From Ancylostoma caninum (taxonomy: Eukaryota > Nematoda > Chromadorea > Rhabditida > Ancylostomatidae): DNA of 64,000 bases. The stretch is from NCBI GenBank assembly GCA_037903475.1, contig JBAJFG010000591.1:1-64000 (forward strand). The letters run 5' to 3'. Below the pieces are notes generated by a model. The model searched no databases. It was given only the letters and a program-made list of their open reading frames with translations, and had not been told where the DNA came from. Shown one piece after another: positions 1-11,655 of the stretch. Every line of letters begins with the position of its first letter. The first letter of the stretch is position 1. Both the position numbers and the translations under genes were made by a program.

Positions 1-168
1 TGAGGATTGATGCCAACGTTTTTAAAATGAGGAGGGAGGGGCACTCAGACATTGTTTTGGCGATGAACACTACCATGCTCAGCAATGCACACATCTGCGC
101 ATTTTTGTTTCCCTCCATTCGTAATGAATGAGAAATGACCACGGCAGAAGCAGCCACTACTCAGACGA

Positions 169-349
169 GGTTGCACGAGATACGTTCCCCAATCACGGCC
201 AGAGCCTGCCGCGCACCGTCAATCCTCTCGCTCTCTGCGTCTCCGATTACTAACGGGTCCCTGTACTGCCTCCACCCACCACCCCCCTGTCTGTGCTCTA
301 GCCCCTCGCGGGCGCAGCGATGAAGGTGGGGAACGTATCTCATGCAATC
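169..349 (-). mobile_element. MULE-like MITE with 9-bp target duplication (left arm)
   Basis: This short element of about 180 bp has terminal inverted repeats of about 23 bp (GRTTGCAYGAGATACG core). It is flanked by CTCAGACGA (160-168) and CTCAGGCGA (350-358), a 9-bp duplication with one mismatch. Direct-repeat copy 2 has the empty site: a single TCGTCTGAG at 29560-29568. A 9-bp duplication is typical of Mutator-like elements. There is no coding capacity. Confidence 0.8.
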
Positions 350-1343
350 CTCAGGCGACTCTTCAAAATGTGGGGAAGGGAAGGGGTCAAAAATTCCGTA
401 TTAACTCGGATATGCCAGGTTCCTGGCAGTTCGCACATACATAATTAGCTTAGCTTGGAGCACTCACAAATGAGATGCTTGTCTTCATAGCAAGGGAGCT
501 TGGAAGCTCACGTTTCTTCATTGAGCCCTGTCTGGTGAAACGCACTACAGAGAGGGGCCAGATGAAAACTATTTCAAGGTTTATTAAGGAACAGTGGGAG
601 CGAAAGCTATTGCACCACAGGAAGATGGAGCCGCATCAAGTTTGCAGCGCGGCTGGAGGGGCGCTCTGATACTCGGACGAGAGCAGGTCTCCCCCTCTGC
701 TTATTTCTCTCACCTTTAGTTGCATGCAAATCCATAAAGGAAGTTGTGATGGAAGGAATAAAGCCGTAGTCCCGATCACAGCTGAGGACTAAAGCACCGA
801 GCTGATCTGTCGCGCGAAGAAGGTAGCGCGGCGCTGTTTCCATTTTCTACAGTGTAGCAACGATTGACCTTCCCTGTATTTTGTAGTAGATCCAGAGGAT
901 TGATATGTAGTTGAGCGTACCTTTAAATTTTATCAGTTGTTCAATAGAATTGAATTTTTTTCAAGCTGTTCGTCAATAAGGCAGTTTATCAACCACTGAA
1001 GAAGGAATCCATGGATTTCAGCGATCCCTTTTGACACGTCCGATACTGCAGTCATAGTGTGAATCGAGCGAAGCGGCAACGTCCCACATTTCTAGCCACC
1101 AACGTGACCAGTTCTGTTGATAAGATCGTACTGTTGCATGACATGCGCGCCATGTGGGTTCTTAGGATGACGGCTGTGATGAGTCAAACTATGCCGCCTG
1201 ATTCATCTTTGATACGATGGCGATCATGGCGTCGACAGAGAGATCTTCGGGACCATGACCAGGAATCTGGCACACCTATTGTCGGAGTCGGCTCAGAACC
1301 ACTTCAAGCTGTGAATGGAAACGAATTTGTTCGTAGTGAAATA

Positions 1344-1650
1344 TAAAGTGTGCAAAATCCGTTATGGTCAAGGGAATGCATGAAACACATTATGTTCATT
1401 ATTGGCACCTCTGCAACACGAATCTTGATGATTATGAAATGGCGCTCACTTCAACCGACAGAGGCAATAAGTTCAATCCGGACAAAAAACTCCACAGTGG
1501 AGCTGTTTACCAGAATTTAGTCAGGAATGGAATTCTGCCGGTTGGAGGGGGCGACATTTCATAATCATCAAGAATCGGGTTCCAGAGGTGCCAATAATAC
1601 ACATCATGTGTTTCATACACTCTTGACCATAATGGATTTCATACACTTTA
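1344..1650. repeat. Foldback element, about 307 bp (left arm)
   Basis: The two halves (about 1344-1463 and 1533-1650) are inverted copies of each other over about 118 bp with a short central loop. The termini read TAAAGTG and CACTTTA. No transposase is encoded. This is consistent with a MITE or foldback element. A mirror copy lies at 10182-10488 and a half copy at 28497-28680. Confidence 0.75.
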
Positions 1651-2083
1651 ACAATCAGGGTACAGCACTATGTGGTCAGTGTCGGTTGAGGAGTACTAAG
1701 TCCAGTCGGATTCCCGATAAGGGCTACTAAGTACCTACATACTAGGGTTCTTTCAGGAAAAGCATGTAGCGCTGAAAAAATGACTTAAATGACCGTTAAT
1801 GAGGCGACGAATGATGTTTCAGCAAGAAGTGCGTACCATTTAGCGAAGGCAGCCTAAATCATTTCAAATTCAAGCTAAAATCTTCGGAAAATCGATCTCA
1901 GTACGGAACTGTTTGATCTCGCTAGAATTCGTTGCAACTTGTTATAGGACCTGTCAGGTACAAGAAATTGTCACTGGAGCGTGTTTTCTTCTCAGACCCA
2001 GAATTTTTCCAGGAAAATTCTCTCGTTTGGAGAATTGTTCCGATACGCTGTCAACTGCAAGAAATGCGCCTAGGTGGCATCAC

Positions 2084-2255
2084 TCTCCCCCAAAGTGGGA
2101 TCTTTCGCTTTTGAGAAACCCTCTTCGTTTTTGAAAGAAAAAACGTCATCAATGGTCAAAAATGGTCAAAAATCACTTTTTGAGCGTTTTTGACGGCTTT
2201 TTTTTTCAAAAACGAAGACGGTTTCTCAAAAACAAAGTGTGCCACTTTGGGAGGA
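2084..2255. repeat. AT-rich foldback MITE, about 172 bp (left arm)
   Basis: The termini read CCCCCAAAGTGG and, inverted, CCTCCCAAAGTGG. Each is followed by similar inverted runs (GAGAAACC, TCTTCGTTTTTGAA). The centre has short direct repeats of TGGTCAAAAA. Non-coding. Confidence 0.7.
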
Positions 2256-2556
2256 TACTTGTTGGTATAGTGTGCATCAACAGTCAAAATTCCAACATGA
2301 TATGTATCCTACAGGTTGAGCAACACTTGATTATCACTGGAACGCACCAGAATGCAGGGTAGGGATGGAGTAAAACAACAGTGATCTTCAGGCACGATTT
2401 TGATGATCCTCCAGACGTGCCTCTCTGAAATCTGCTTGTGACTAACATCAGTAGACGGTTAGCGGTTGACTACGCTCCGGACATTGGTGCAAAGTCCCCG
2501 AATCTGCAGGAGTCTACTGAGTCCTGGTGGTCAATGACCACCTAGTGCTGTGCCCT

Positions 2557-3029
2557 GATCACAATGGTATACGTGATTCCATGTAGAACTGCCGAAAAAC
2601 GTCCTGATTTTTGAGGAACCTGTGGGCGGAGCCAGGTAGATTTCCAATTAATTCATTCCAGGAAGCGCACTTCTGGGGAAGTTTCCCCGTAAGAGTTCCC
2701 CATCAACTTGCTGACAGTGGAATCTGGGATCCATCTATGACTAACAAAGAGGTTCACGATGCGGAAGAACCCACCAATGCACAGGAACCAATGCGGGATT
2801 GCAGGCTTTCCGCATTTTATACTCCCTTGCTCGCCGCATGGAGCGCAGTTTCTATTCTGTTGGGGAGTGGATGAGGAACTCTCAAATACAAATTTTCTCA
2901 GAAGGTGCACTTCCTGGAGTGAATTATCGGGAAAGCTGCTTGGCTCCGCCCACAGGATCCTTGAAAATTTTGGCTCGGAAGTGGAGTTTTCCAGAAGTTT
3001 TGCAGGGAATGACGTATACCGGTGTGATC
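2557..3029. repeat. Foldback element with arms of about 165 bp (left arm)
   Basis: 2557-2717 is inverted at 2857-3029, including the shared block CTGTGGGCGGAGCCA and the outer GATCACA-GGTATACGT ends. The 140-bp centre is unrelated. The size and arm length fit a foldback or MITE-type element. Sequence like its right outer edge and flank (3022-3085) reappears at 28216-28285, directly after the Gypsy LTR. Confidence 0.75.
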
Positions 3030-3971
3030 GTCAGCTCTTGTAGATTCTTTTCATCCAGAAATCTCAAGAACGAATTCGAGGTGGGATGGTGCCTCTGAGG
3101 CCACCGTTACCAGCTGTGTGGCAGCGATCTATCATTGGCAATGACGGCAGAACATCAGATGAACATCAATCGTGAAGTTGTGAGAAAAGATTTCGATAAG
3201 AAGGAGCTTGATTTCTTCAGAAATGACGTCAAATGGACATTACAGATTGGGCTGTGCATCTGTTGTGACTGTGTCATACTTTGGTTTATTACTTAACCAA
3301 CACTTATCACAACAGAATACCCTAGGAAAACAAAAAGCAAGGTAAATTCGAAGTTTTTCATCGTCTCTGTCCCCTCGTACCTCTTCGGACCATGGCAGTC
3401 TCGAGCAATCCTACCTCTGACCTACTGAGTCGAAGTTGAGTGACTGTGTGTCCGCTGTTCTCTCCACTCGGCCATCTGTGCTGATTTCTCCAATTTTTCG
3501 ACCTCGATCATTTTTATAGTCATGCAGTAGTAGCCTTGATATCCTTGGCGTGCAAAAAGAGTTTACTGTTTGGAATGAATACAAACAGTTGCATCCGTTG
3601 AGAAGTATTGCCTTAATAGTCTACAAGTGATGGAAGGTGGTGCTCAAGGATTCCTATCAAGAAAAGACTGCGAAATTGTCGTGTGCGGCTATTGCATTCG
3701 TTCAATTCGTTGGCGAATTTTGTTGGATTTCTGTTGCTGTGGAATATTCTTAGATCCAATAGATGTATCCTATCCTGGCTTTATTTCAGGAGTGAGCGAC
3801 AATGTTAAGCAATTGCTCAGCTCTCTCCACAATTGTGGACTTGTGAACTAGGATTTATAAGCGCACTCTTGCGCTAGTTCACTTTTCAAAATATCATCTC
3901 CGATAAATGTTGTATATGCTGCTCTATGTCTGCTCTCCTCTGCTCTATGTCATCAGCATACTTGCGATATG

Positions 3972-4186
3972 CATCCTTAGCTATGAATATCACCGTGGAT
4001 GGAGGTAGACCGAGGGGCAGACCGAAAACTCGATAGATAGGACAGAGGAAGACATGCGGATACTGAAGCTCACAGATGGAGATGCTTTTGATAGAAGAAA
4101 ATGGCGCAACAACACGAGAAACGCCAACCCCTGCTCTTGGGAACATGGCTACGAAGAAGAAGAAGCACCTGAATCTACCACTACTG
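3972..4186 (+). pseudogene. RTE-type LINE reverse transcriptase, 3-prime end fragment
   Basis: The plus-strand translation shows the C-terminal tail typical of RTE-like LINE polyproteins: GGRPRGRPKTR, then, after a frame break and a stop where tryptophan is usual, EDMRILKLTDGDAFDRRKW and TRNANP. In this family the segment follows the reverse transcriptase domain and ends the ORF. Only the last 60-70 codons remain; the endonuclease and RT domains are absent. LINEs commonly leave 5-prime-truncated copies, so this is a dead insertion. It begins within about 50 bp of the inner end of the left palindrome arm, so the arm junction may have formed at or near it. Confidence 0.65.
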
Positions 4187-4555
4187 ATTGGCAGCCTATG
4201 CGAGAAATCGGCCGCAGAGTTGACAGGGGTTGGGATCCTGGAGCCTTTGGAAGATTTTGCACGCGCTGGGATCACTTCGCAATTGAATTTGAAGTAAAGA
4301 GGGTGCAAGTATTTGGAAATGAAATGTTGGAAACGGAATTGGTCATTTGCACATGCGAGAATTCACCCGTAGGGCCCGTCAGTTCGCAAAAAAATAGGTT
4401 GAATTAGACCCCGAATTGAGACTGAGCGGCAGCGTCGTTGTAAAGTATGCTGTAGGCCTTATGCTTCCACAATCGCCGTTAACACTTCATTTTGTGTCAT
4501 ACAGGTTTCATGAAAAACATTGTTGCTTGTCGTTGAAATCTAATGACAGACCCTA

Positions 4556-4733
4556 CAGTCTTTGTCGAAAAGATAGACGGATTGCGCGTGCGGTTTCATA
4601 GCGTTGCGGCTGCAGAATCGCGGCGGGACCTACTGGACCCTCTCACTTGGAGCATGCTCTCTCCGCATCCGTCGTACAGGTCCCAACGCGTTTCTGCAGT
4701 CACGGAATCCGTCTATCTTTTCGACAAGGACTG
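4556..4733. mobile_element. TA-flanked MITE (Tc1/mariner type), 178 bp
   Basis: The ends are inverted repeats of about 28 bp (CAGTCYTTGTCGAAAAGATA). They are flanked by TA at 4554-4555 and 4734-4735. The related unit B copy at about 35332-35345 has a single TA and no insertion, giving an empty site. The interior is non-coding and GC-richer than its surroundings. Confidence 0.8.
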
Positions 4734-5015
4734 TAAATACCAGTAAAACACCACAATGAGGTGTATCAAACATAAGTGAGAAGGGACCCGAATCAAGGGA
4801 GGGAACACTCTTCTGCATGCATCTTGTTACGCTATCTCTCAACAATCTTGGGCCTAGGTTTGACTCAAAGGAAATCTGTGATACAGTTCTAAAGCAACTC
4901 ACTGGAGTGTTTATTGCTGAGCTTCGCCTTCATTATAACGGAGGTTTTGGGGCAATTCGCGAATGGAGGCGGAAGATAAGAGGCACGAGAGGCGTAACAA
5001 CAACACACTGCCAAG

Positions 5016-5096
5016 ATGAAAACCAAAGCCTTCATTTTAGTACACTCACTCTTCTCTGCAGGAGTACAACCTGGAATATCTGAGTATTCAAAGTGA
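5016..5096 (+). CDS. 26-codon signal-peptide-like ORF (unit B copy 0)
   Basis: This short ORF starts MKTKAFILVHS and ends GISEYSK followed by TGA. The same 26-codon ORF, with no frameshift or stop, is found at 19400 and 35623. The N-terminal lysines and hydrophobic stretch resemble a secretion signal, although in this copy the core is weaker (VHSLFSAGVQ) than in the others. It could be the first exon of a small secreted-protein gene, but no clear splice donor or second exon is visible. Function unknown. Confidence 0.3.
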   Translation: MKTKAFILVHSLFSAGVQPGISEYSK

Positions 5097-5843
5097 TGTT
5101 GACGAATTATGGAAAGAAGTTGATTTTAGCTTTAAACATAACCAATGCATGTAAAATCCCAAGAGCTAGGGCTCGGAATTCGATCGTAGGGAGCACCACT
5201 TCCAGTGCTCCAGTGATACGACACCCCCTCCAACAGCAATCTTGGTCCCAACACACAGTAGGTCCAACTCTGCAGTAGTGATTTAAAATAACACTTTCAC
5301 ATTAGTGCGACTGAAGCGCTATTGATGTACATCAGGGCCATCCTTGCGGTGCATACGCTGCTAACGTGCATTCATGTAGGAAGCGCTCAACAAGTTGCGA
5401 ACTATGTTTAATGGTGATAATGTGTCTAATTGTGTTTTCTTCTCATTTTCGTCTACAACAAATATCTTCAGCTTCCTATGGTAACCCTTATTCTTTAATG
5501 CATCATTCTATTTGTCAAAGTAAGTTGGAGGCGTTGAGCTCACTCAAATTCCATGATAGCCCAGGCAAGTATTTCAAGGAGACAAGACTCTCGTAGATTT
5601 TTACTGTTCTTTCTTCCAACAAGTTGAAGTTTTTCTGGCGGATGATAGCTTACACAACGGGGCAGGCCTTTCGTGAATGTTTACTATTCTTTCTTCCAAC
5701 AGTTCTGGCCGAGGTTTGGGATCTGTTAGATTGTGGCCAATGCTAGATAGCGAAGAAGATTACAGGAGCAGAGCCTTTCGCTCGGAAGGAGAGATACAGG
5801 AAAGAAAACTATAGGCGAAGGAGGTAGTGTGTTCACATACATA

Positions 5844-7436
5844 CACTGCGTTTCATAACTATACGACCACCTTATTTTTTGCAGTTGTGCGCGATGCAGC
5901 AACGTTGCAATTTTTATATGGTTGACAGTAGATTCAGCGGACAAAATAACCACGGAGCACACATTTCTACACCGCTCACTTATTTCTGAGTTTCAAAATG
6001 CGGTGTTACCGCTTGTCCCATGTTTCATATCTATACGTCTACTAACGAATAATGAAAATTGATGAAAGTTTGTCACCCCAGCTTGGGTGTGCAAGGTTGG
6101 CAAATGGTGGGTTTCACAATTTTCTCAGTACCCCTCGCGGTACATCCCTAAGTACAGGAGAGAAAGGTCAGTTCCGGCCTCCAAACAATGCAGTACTAAG
6201 TGGTTGAACCATCGGGATGAAGACTGGCCATACTCACTGCTCCGCTCTCACTTATTTGTAAAATTCTGATGAATACCACAAGAAGAAGGATACCAGAAGC
6301 CGAAAATTTCCACAGCTTATGACGAGAGGAAGATCTGCAGGCAATTCTCCTACACTTGCTTGTCGCTCAACCAGAACCGAGCAGAATTGAAACTCCTTGT
6401 CTCGACGAACAGCAAGGTGTGAAGAGCGCTCCACCGCAGCGGAAATGATGTAGAAGAAGTTACGAAGAGCGCTCCATGTCCAATTTTTCTTTGAAGGACG
6501 ACTGAGCAAGAATTCGTTCGATGGAACATGACAACAGATTGGAGTAAACCAGTGATAACTTTCTAGGTAAGATTAGTACAAATGTGCTTTGAGAAATGCT
6601 TTCAGATCATCTCCACAGATGAGCAGAAGTTCAATTTGGATGGGCTTGACGAGAGGAGAAGCTACTGGAACGGTTTGCGAAAGAACCCCACTTTCTTCAG
6701 TCGCCGCAACTTTGGAGGCAGATCATTCATGGCTTGGAATGACTTTTCTGCCGGGAACAGACTAGAGATAGTCATCGTTTCGGGTCCGATGGACTCGATG
6801 GAGTACTACGACTCTCTACATAGGCAGTGATTGTTATTTGTGAGGGATATCGTGGACAGAAGTAGACCTTCCTGTAAGTTAACGCCGGAGTGCATGCCAG
6901 CCAGGCAACCTAAAGCTGGCTTCGAGAGAGCGGAGCGAACGCCATGGATTGGCTCAAGTGTAGCCCGGACCTGAACTCAATGGAGAATTAATCGAGCATC
7001 CTAGTACGAAGGGTGTACTGCAATCATCGTCAATTTCAAACAATTGATTAGCTGAAAACAAAAATCATCGACGCCTAGGAAGATGTAGAAAGCGATTTCT
7101 TGAAGAATCTGATGAACAGTATGCTGAATCGCCTCTTTGAAGTGCTTTCCAAGCCAAAGGGCCAATTGCCCACTACGATTGCTGTAAATGGTGTTGTTTC
7201 ATCGCTAGATTATTTTGAAAAATTGAACTGTCCACGAGTGGTCGTATAGTTATGAAACGTTGAGGGAACTGATAAGTTCAAAACTAAAAGGTGAACGAAA
7301 AACTAGCGCAATGAAAACTGGTGCTCAGAGTTATTCTTATCTCTGAATCTGATGGATAGAACAGAAAAAGCCTTTCTCGGCTGCATCTTCTAGTACTGCA
7401 AAAAATAGGGTGGTCGTATAGTTATGAAACGCAGTG
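5844..7436 (+). mobile_element. Tc1-family DNA transposon with IR/DR termini, inactive
   Basis: The ends are inverted repeats beginning CACTGCGTTTCATAACTATA, flanked by TA (5842-5843 and 7437-7438). A second, inner copy of the repeat core (GTTTCATAnCTATACG) lies about 180 bp inside each end (about 6023-6044 and 7236-7256). This is the double IR/DR layout known from Tc3- and Sleeping-Beauty-type elements. Unit B copies at about 20160 and 36390 lack the insertion. The transposase inside is broken. Confidence 0.9.
6087..7180 (+). pseudogene. Tc1-type transposase pseudogene
   Basis: The best-preserved stretch (about 6600-6830) reads TDEQKFNLDG, then YWNGLRK and FFSRRNFGGRSFMAWNDFS, the region around the first catalytic aspartate of Tc1 DD34E transposases. 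Further on, the usual DNA..H motif appears with the second aspartate codon changed to GTT (valine, about 6878). SPDLN..MEN with the catalytic glutamate follows at about 6970-6990 and is then cut by a stop. Stops and frameshifts break the N-terminal HTH region (6090-6560). The enzyme would cut and join TA-flanked DNA, but this copy cannot be functional. Confidence 0.85.
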
Positions 7437-8802
7437 TATGGCATTCGAGTAAGGGAATGTACTGCTGACTGTGCCAATGGAGCATGAATGATGTAATTGC
7501 GAATAGTGATAGCGCATTGGTAGACTCCTTCTGTGCAATATCTGTGGTGCCCATTGAAAGTCTCGAAACTTACTGTACATTGACGCCCAAATAACGAATG
7601 ATAATCAATATCCTCCTTCGTTATTTGAGATTTCTCAGTTGTGCTCGATGATCCACGAAGATTAGGAGAATTTCTGCCTGATTGTCAACACACCACTTTC
7701 TCATCTTTTCATGTAGCTTTTCTCTTGCCTACTTTCCGTTTCCTGCCAAAGTCTTGTTCTCTCTAATCTTTCGCGTTATTTACAATTGGAAGCAGCGAAA
7801 TTACATACATCCACCAGATCTCAAACCTCCGACACAACCGTTGAAGATAAGATTCGCAAAAATCCTATATATGTAATCGCATGCATGTGTTGAGTTTAGT
7901 ACAGTAGAGCAGCATATACAACATTTATCGGAGATGATATTTTGAAAAGTGAACTAGCGCAAGAGTGCGCTTATAAATCCTAGTTCACAAGTCCACAATT
8001 GTGGAGAGAGCTGAGCAATTGCTTAACATTGTCGCTCACTCCTGAAATAAAGCCAGGATAGGATACATCTATTGGATCTAAGAATATTCCACAGCAACAG
8101 AAATCCAACAAAATTCGCCAACGAATTGAACGAATGCAATAGCCGCACACGACAATTTCGCAGTCTTTTCTTGATAGGAATCCTTGAGCACCACCTTCCA
8201 TCACTTGTAGACTATTAAGGCAATACTTCTCAACGGATGCAACTGTTTGTATTCATTCCAAACAGTAAACTCTTTTTGCACGCCAAGGATATCAAGGCTA
8301 CTACTGCATGACTATAAAAATGATCGAGGTCGAAAAATTGGAGAAATCAGCACAGATGGCCGAGTGGAGAGAACAGCGGACACACAGTCACTCAACTTCG
8401 ACTCAGTAGGTCAGAGGTAGGATTGCTCGAGACTGCCATGGTACCGAAGAGGTACGAGGGGACAGAGACGATGAAAAACTTCGAATTTACCTTGCTTTTT
8501 GTTTTCCTAGGGTATTCTGTTGTGATAAGTGTTGGTTAAGTAATAAACCAAAGTATGACACAGTCACAACAGATGCACAGCCCAATCTGTAATGTCCATT
8601 TGACGTCATTTCTGAAGAAATCAAGCTCCTTCTTATCGAAATCTTTTCTCACAACTTCACGATTGATGTTCATCTGATGTTCTGCCGTCATTGCCAATGA
8701 TAGATCGCTGCCACACAGCTGGTAACGGTGGCCTCAGAGGCACCATCCCACCTCGAATTCGTTCTTGAGATTTCTGGATGAAAAGAATCTACAAGAGCTG
8801 AC

Positions 8803-9275
8803 GATCACACCGGTATACGTCATTCCCTGCAAAACTTCTGGAAAACTCCACTTCCGAGCCAAAATTTTCAAGGATCCTGTGGGCGGAGCCAAGCAGCTTT
8901 CCCGATAATTCACTCCAGGAAGTGCACCTTCTGAGAAAATTTGTATTTGAGAGTTCCTCATCCACTCCCCAACAGAATAGAAACTGCGCTCCATGCGGCG
9001 AGCAAGGGAGTATAAAATGCGGAAAGCCTGCAATCCCGCATTGGTTCCTGTGCATTGGTGGGTTCTTCCGCATCGTGAACCTCTTTGTTAGTCATAGATG
9101 GATCCCAGATTCCACTGTCAGCAAGTTGATGGGGAACTCTTACGGGGAAACTTCCCCAGAAGTGCGCTTCCTGGAATGAATTAATTGGAAATCTACCTGG
9201 CTCCGCCCACAGGTTCCTCAAAAATCAGGACGTTTTTCGGCAGTTCTACATGGAATCACGTATACCATTGTGATC
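8803..9275. repeat. Foldback element with arms of about 165 bp (right arm)
   Basis: This is the mirror copy of 2557-3029. The overlapping ORFs seen here on both strands come from the inverted structure and are not genes. Confidence 0.75.
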
Positions 9276-9576
9276 AGGGCACAGCACTAGGTGGTCATTG
9301 ACCACCAGGACTCAGTAGACTCCTGCAGATTCGGGGACTTTGCACCAATGTCCGGAGCGTAGTCAACCGCTAACCGTCTACTGATGTTAGTCACAAGCAG
9401 ATTTCAGAGAGGCACGTCTGGAGGATCATCAAAATCGTGCCTGAAGATCACTGTTGTTTTACTCCATCCCTACCCTGCATTCTGGTGCGTTCCAGTGATA
9501 ATCAAGTGTTGCTCAACCTGTAGGATACATATCATGTTGGAATTTTGACTGTTGATGCACACTATACCAACAAGTA

Positions 9577-9748
9577 TCCTCCCAAAGTGGCACACTTTGT
9601 TTTTGAGAAACCGTCTTCGTTTTTGAAAAAAAAAGCCGTCAAAAACGCTCAAAAAGTGATTTTTGACCATTTTTGACCATTGATGACGTTTTTTCTTTCA
9701 AAAACGAAGAGGGTTTCTCAAAAGCGAAAGATCCCACTTTGGGGGAGA
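9577..9748. repeat. AT-rich foldback MITE, about 172 bp (right arm)
   Basis: This is the mirror copy of 2084-2255 in the right palindrome arm, with the same AAAGTGG-bearing inverted ends. Confidence 0.7.
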
Positions 9749-10181
9749 GTGATGCCACCTAGGCGCATTTCTTGCAGTTGACAGCGTATCGGAACAATTC
9801 TCCAAACGAGAGAATTTTCCTGGAAAAATTCTGGGTCTGAGAAGAAAACACGCTCCAGTGACAATTTCTTGTACCTGACAGGTCCTATAACAAGTTGCAA
9901 CGAATTCTAGCGAGATCAAACAGTTCCGTACTGAGATCGATTTTCCGAAGATTTTAGCTTGAATTTGAAATGATTTAGGCTGCCTTCGCTAAATGGTACG
10001 CACTTCTTGCTGAAACATCATTCGTCGCCTCATTAACGGTCATTTAAGTCATTTTTTCAGCGCTACATGCTTTTCCTGAAAGAACCCTAGTATGTAGGTA
10101 CTTAGTAGCCCTTATCGGGAATCCGACTGGACTTAGTACTCCTCAACCGACACTGACCACATAGTGCTGTACCCTGATTGT

Positions 10182-10488
10182 TAAAGTGTATGAAATCCAT
10201 TATGGTCAAGAGTGTATGAAACACATGATGTGTATTATTGGCACCTCTGGTATCCGATTCTTGATGATTATGAAATGTCGCCGCCTCCAACCGGCAGAAT
10301 TCCATTCCTGACTAAATTCTGGTAAACAGCTCCACTGTGGAGTTTTTTGTCCGGATTGAACTTATTGCCTCTGTCGGTTGAAGTGAGCGCCATTTCATAA
10401 TCATCAAGATTCGTGTTGCAGAGGTGCCGATAATGAACATAATGTGTTTCATGCATTCCCTTGACCATAACGGATTTTGTACACTTTA
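10182..10488. repeat. Foldback element, about 307 bp (right arm)
   Basis: This is the mirror of 1344-1650, with the same TAAAGTG/CACTTTA termini and a long internal inverted repeat. Its centre is where homology with direct-repeat copy 2 begins. Confidence 0.75.
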
Positions 10489-11475
10489 TATTTCACTACG
10501 AACAAATTCGTTTCCATTCACAGGTTGAAGTGGTTCTGAGCCGACTCCGACAATAGGTGTGCCAGATTCCTGGTCATGGTCCCGAAGATCTCTCTGTCGA
10601 CGCCGTGATCGCCATCGTATCAAAGATGAATCAGGCGGCATAGTTTGACTCATCACAGCCGTCATCCTAAGAACCCACATGGCGCGCATGTCATGCAACA
10701 GTACGATCTTATCAACAGAACTGGTCACGTTGGTGGCCAGAAATGTGGGACCTTGCCGCTTCGCTCGATTCACACTATGACTGCAGTATCGGACGTGTCA
10801 AAAGGGATCGCTGAAATCCATGGATTCCTTCTTCAGTGGTTGATAAACTGCCTTATTGACGAACAGCTTGAAAAAAATTCAATCTACTAACAACTGTATA
10901 AACTTCTCAGACGCTCAAACTACATATTAACTCCTATCTACTACAAAATACAGGGAAGGTCAATCGTTGCTACACTGTAGAAAATGGAAACAGCGCCGCG
11001 CTACCTTCTTCGCGCGACGGATCAGCTCGGTGCTTTAGTCCTCAGCTGTGATCGGGACTACGGCTTTATTCCTTCCATCACAACTTCCTTTATGGATTTG
11101 CATGCAACTAAAGGTGAGAGAAATAAGCAGAGGGGGAGACCTGCTCTCGCCCGAGTATCAGAGCGCCCCTCCAGCCGCGCTGCAAAGTTGATGCGGCTCC
11201 ATCTTCCTGTGGTGCAATAGCTTTCGCTCCCACTGTTCCTTAATTAACCTTGAAATAGTTTTCGAGCTTGAACTAAATCATCAGCATAACCAAGACAGGG
11301 CTCAATGAAGACGCTTAGCTTCCAAGCTCCCTTGCTATGAAGACAAGCATCTCATTTGTGAGTGCTCCAAGCTAAGCTAATTATGTATGTGCGGACTGCC
11401 AGGAACCTGGCATATCCGAGTTAATACGGAATTTTTGACCCCTTTCCTTCCCCACATTTTGAAGACTCGCCTGAG

Positions 11476-11655
11476 GATTGCATGAGATACGTTCCCCACC
11501 TTCATCGCTGCGCCCGCGAGGGGCTAGAGCACAGACAGGGGGTGGTGGGTGGAGGCAGTACAGGGACCCGTTAGTAATCGGAGACGCAGAGAGCGAGAGG
11601 ATTGACGGTGCGCCGCAGGCTCTGGCCGTGATTGGGGAACGTATCTCGTGCAACC
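11476..11655 (+). mobile_element. MULE-like MITE with 9-bp target duplication (right arm)
   Basis: This is the mirror copy of the element at 169-349. It is flanked by TCGCCTGAG (11467-11475) and TCGTCTGAG (11656-11664). Its presence in both arms and absence at 29560-29568 means it inserted after the direct duplication split but before, or spread by conversion with, the palindrome arms. Confidence 0.8.

Larger units (their letters stand above)
1..3926 (+). repeat. Left arm of giant inverted repeat (palindrome)
   Basis: This arm is the reverse complement of 7905-11831, pairing base 1 with 11831 and base 3926 with 7905. The inner part (about 1740-3926) looks almost identical between arms; the visible differences there are one-base indels, for example near 3384. 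The outer part (about 300-1700) carries more substitutions, and 870-960 is clearly diverged. The arm contains four nested foldback or MITE elements and no convincing gene; its many short ORFs simply mirror those of the other arm. It starts at the window edge, so the true outer end is unknown. Confidence 0.95.
4405..7830 (+). repeat. Unit B, third copy (inside the palindrome spacer)
   Basis: This is homologous to 19130-20690 and 35205-36910 once the MITE (4556-4733) and Tc1 element (5844-7436) are removed. It is more diverged from the other two than they are from each other. It has only one copy of a 125-bp block (7572-7688) that is tandemly doubled in both other copies. Confidence 0.8.
3927..7904. 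other. Spacer of the inverted repeat
   Basis: This is unique sequence of 3,978 bp between the arms. In order it holds a LINE 3-prime fragment right at the arm junction (about 3972-4186), a copy of unit B (about 4405-7830) interrupted by a 178-bp MITE and a 1.6-kb Tc1 element, and about 75 bp of unassigned DNA before the right arm. Such a long, structured spacer makes a simple read-through artefact at the palindrome centre less likely. Confidence 0.85.

Noticed and set aside
3926..7905. Palindrome as an assembly or library artefact
   Set aside because: It has a 4-kb unique spacer, one-base indels between arms and clear outer-arm divergence. It is not fully excluded without read mapping.
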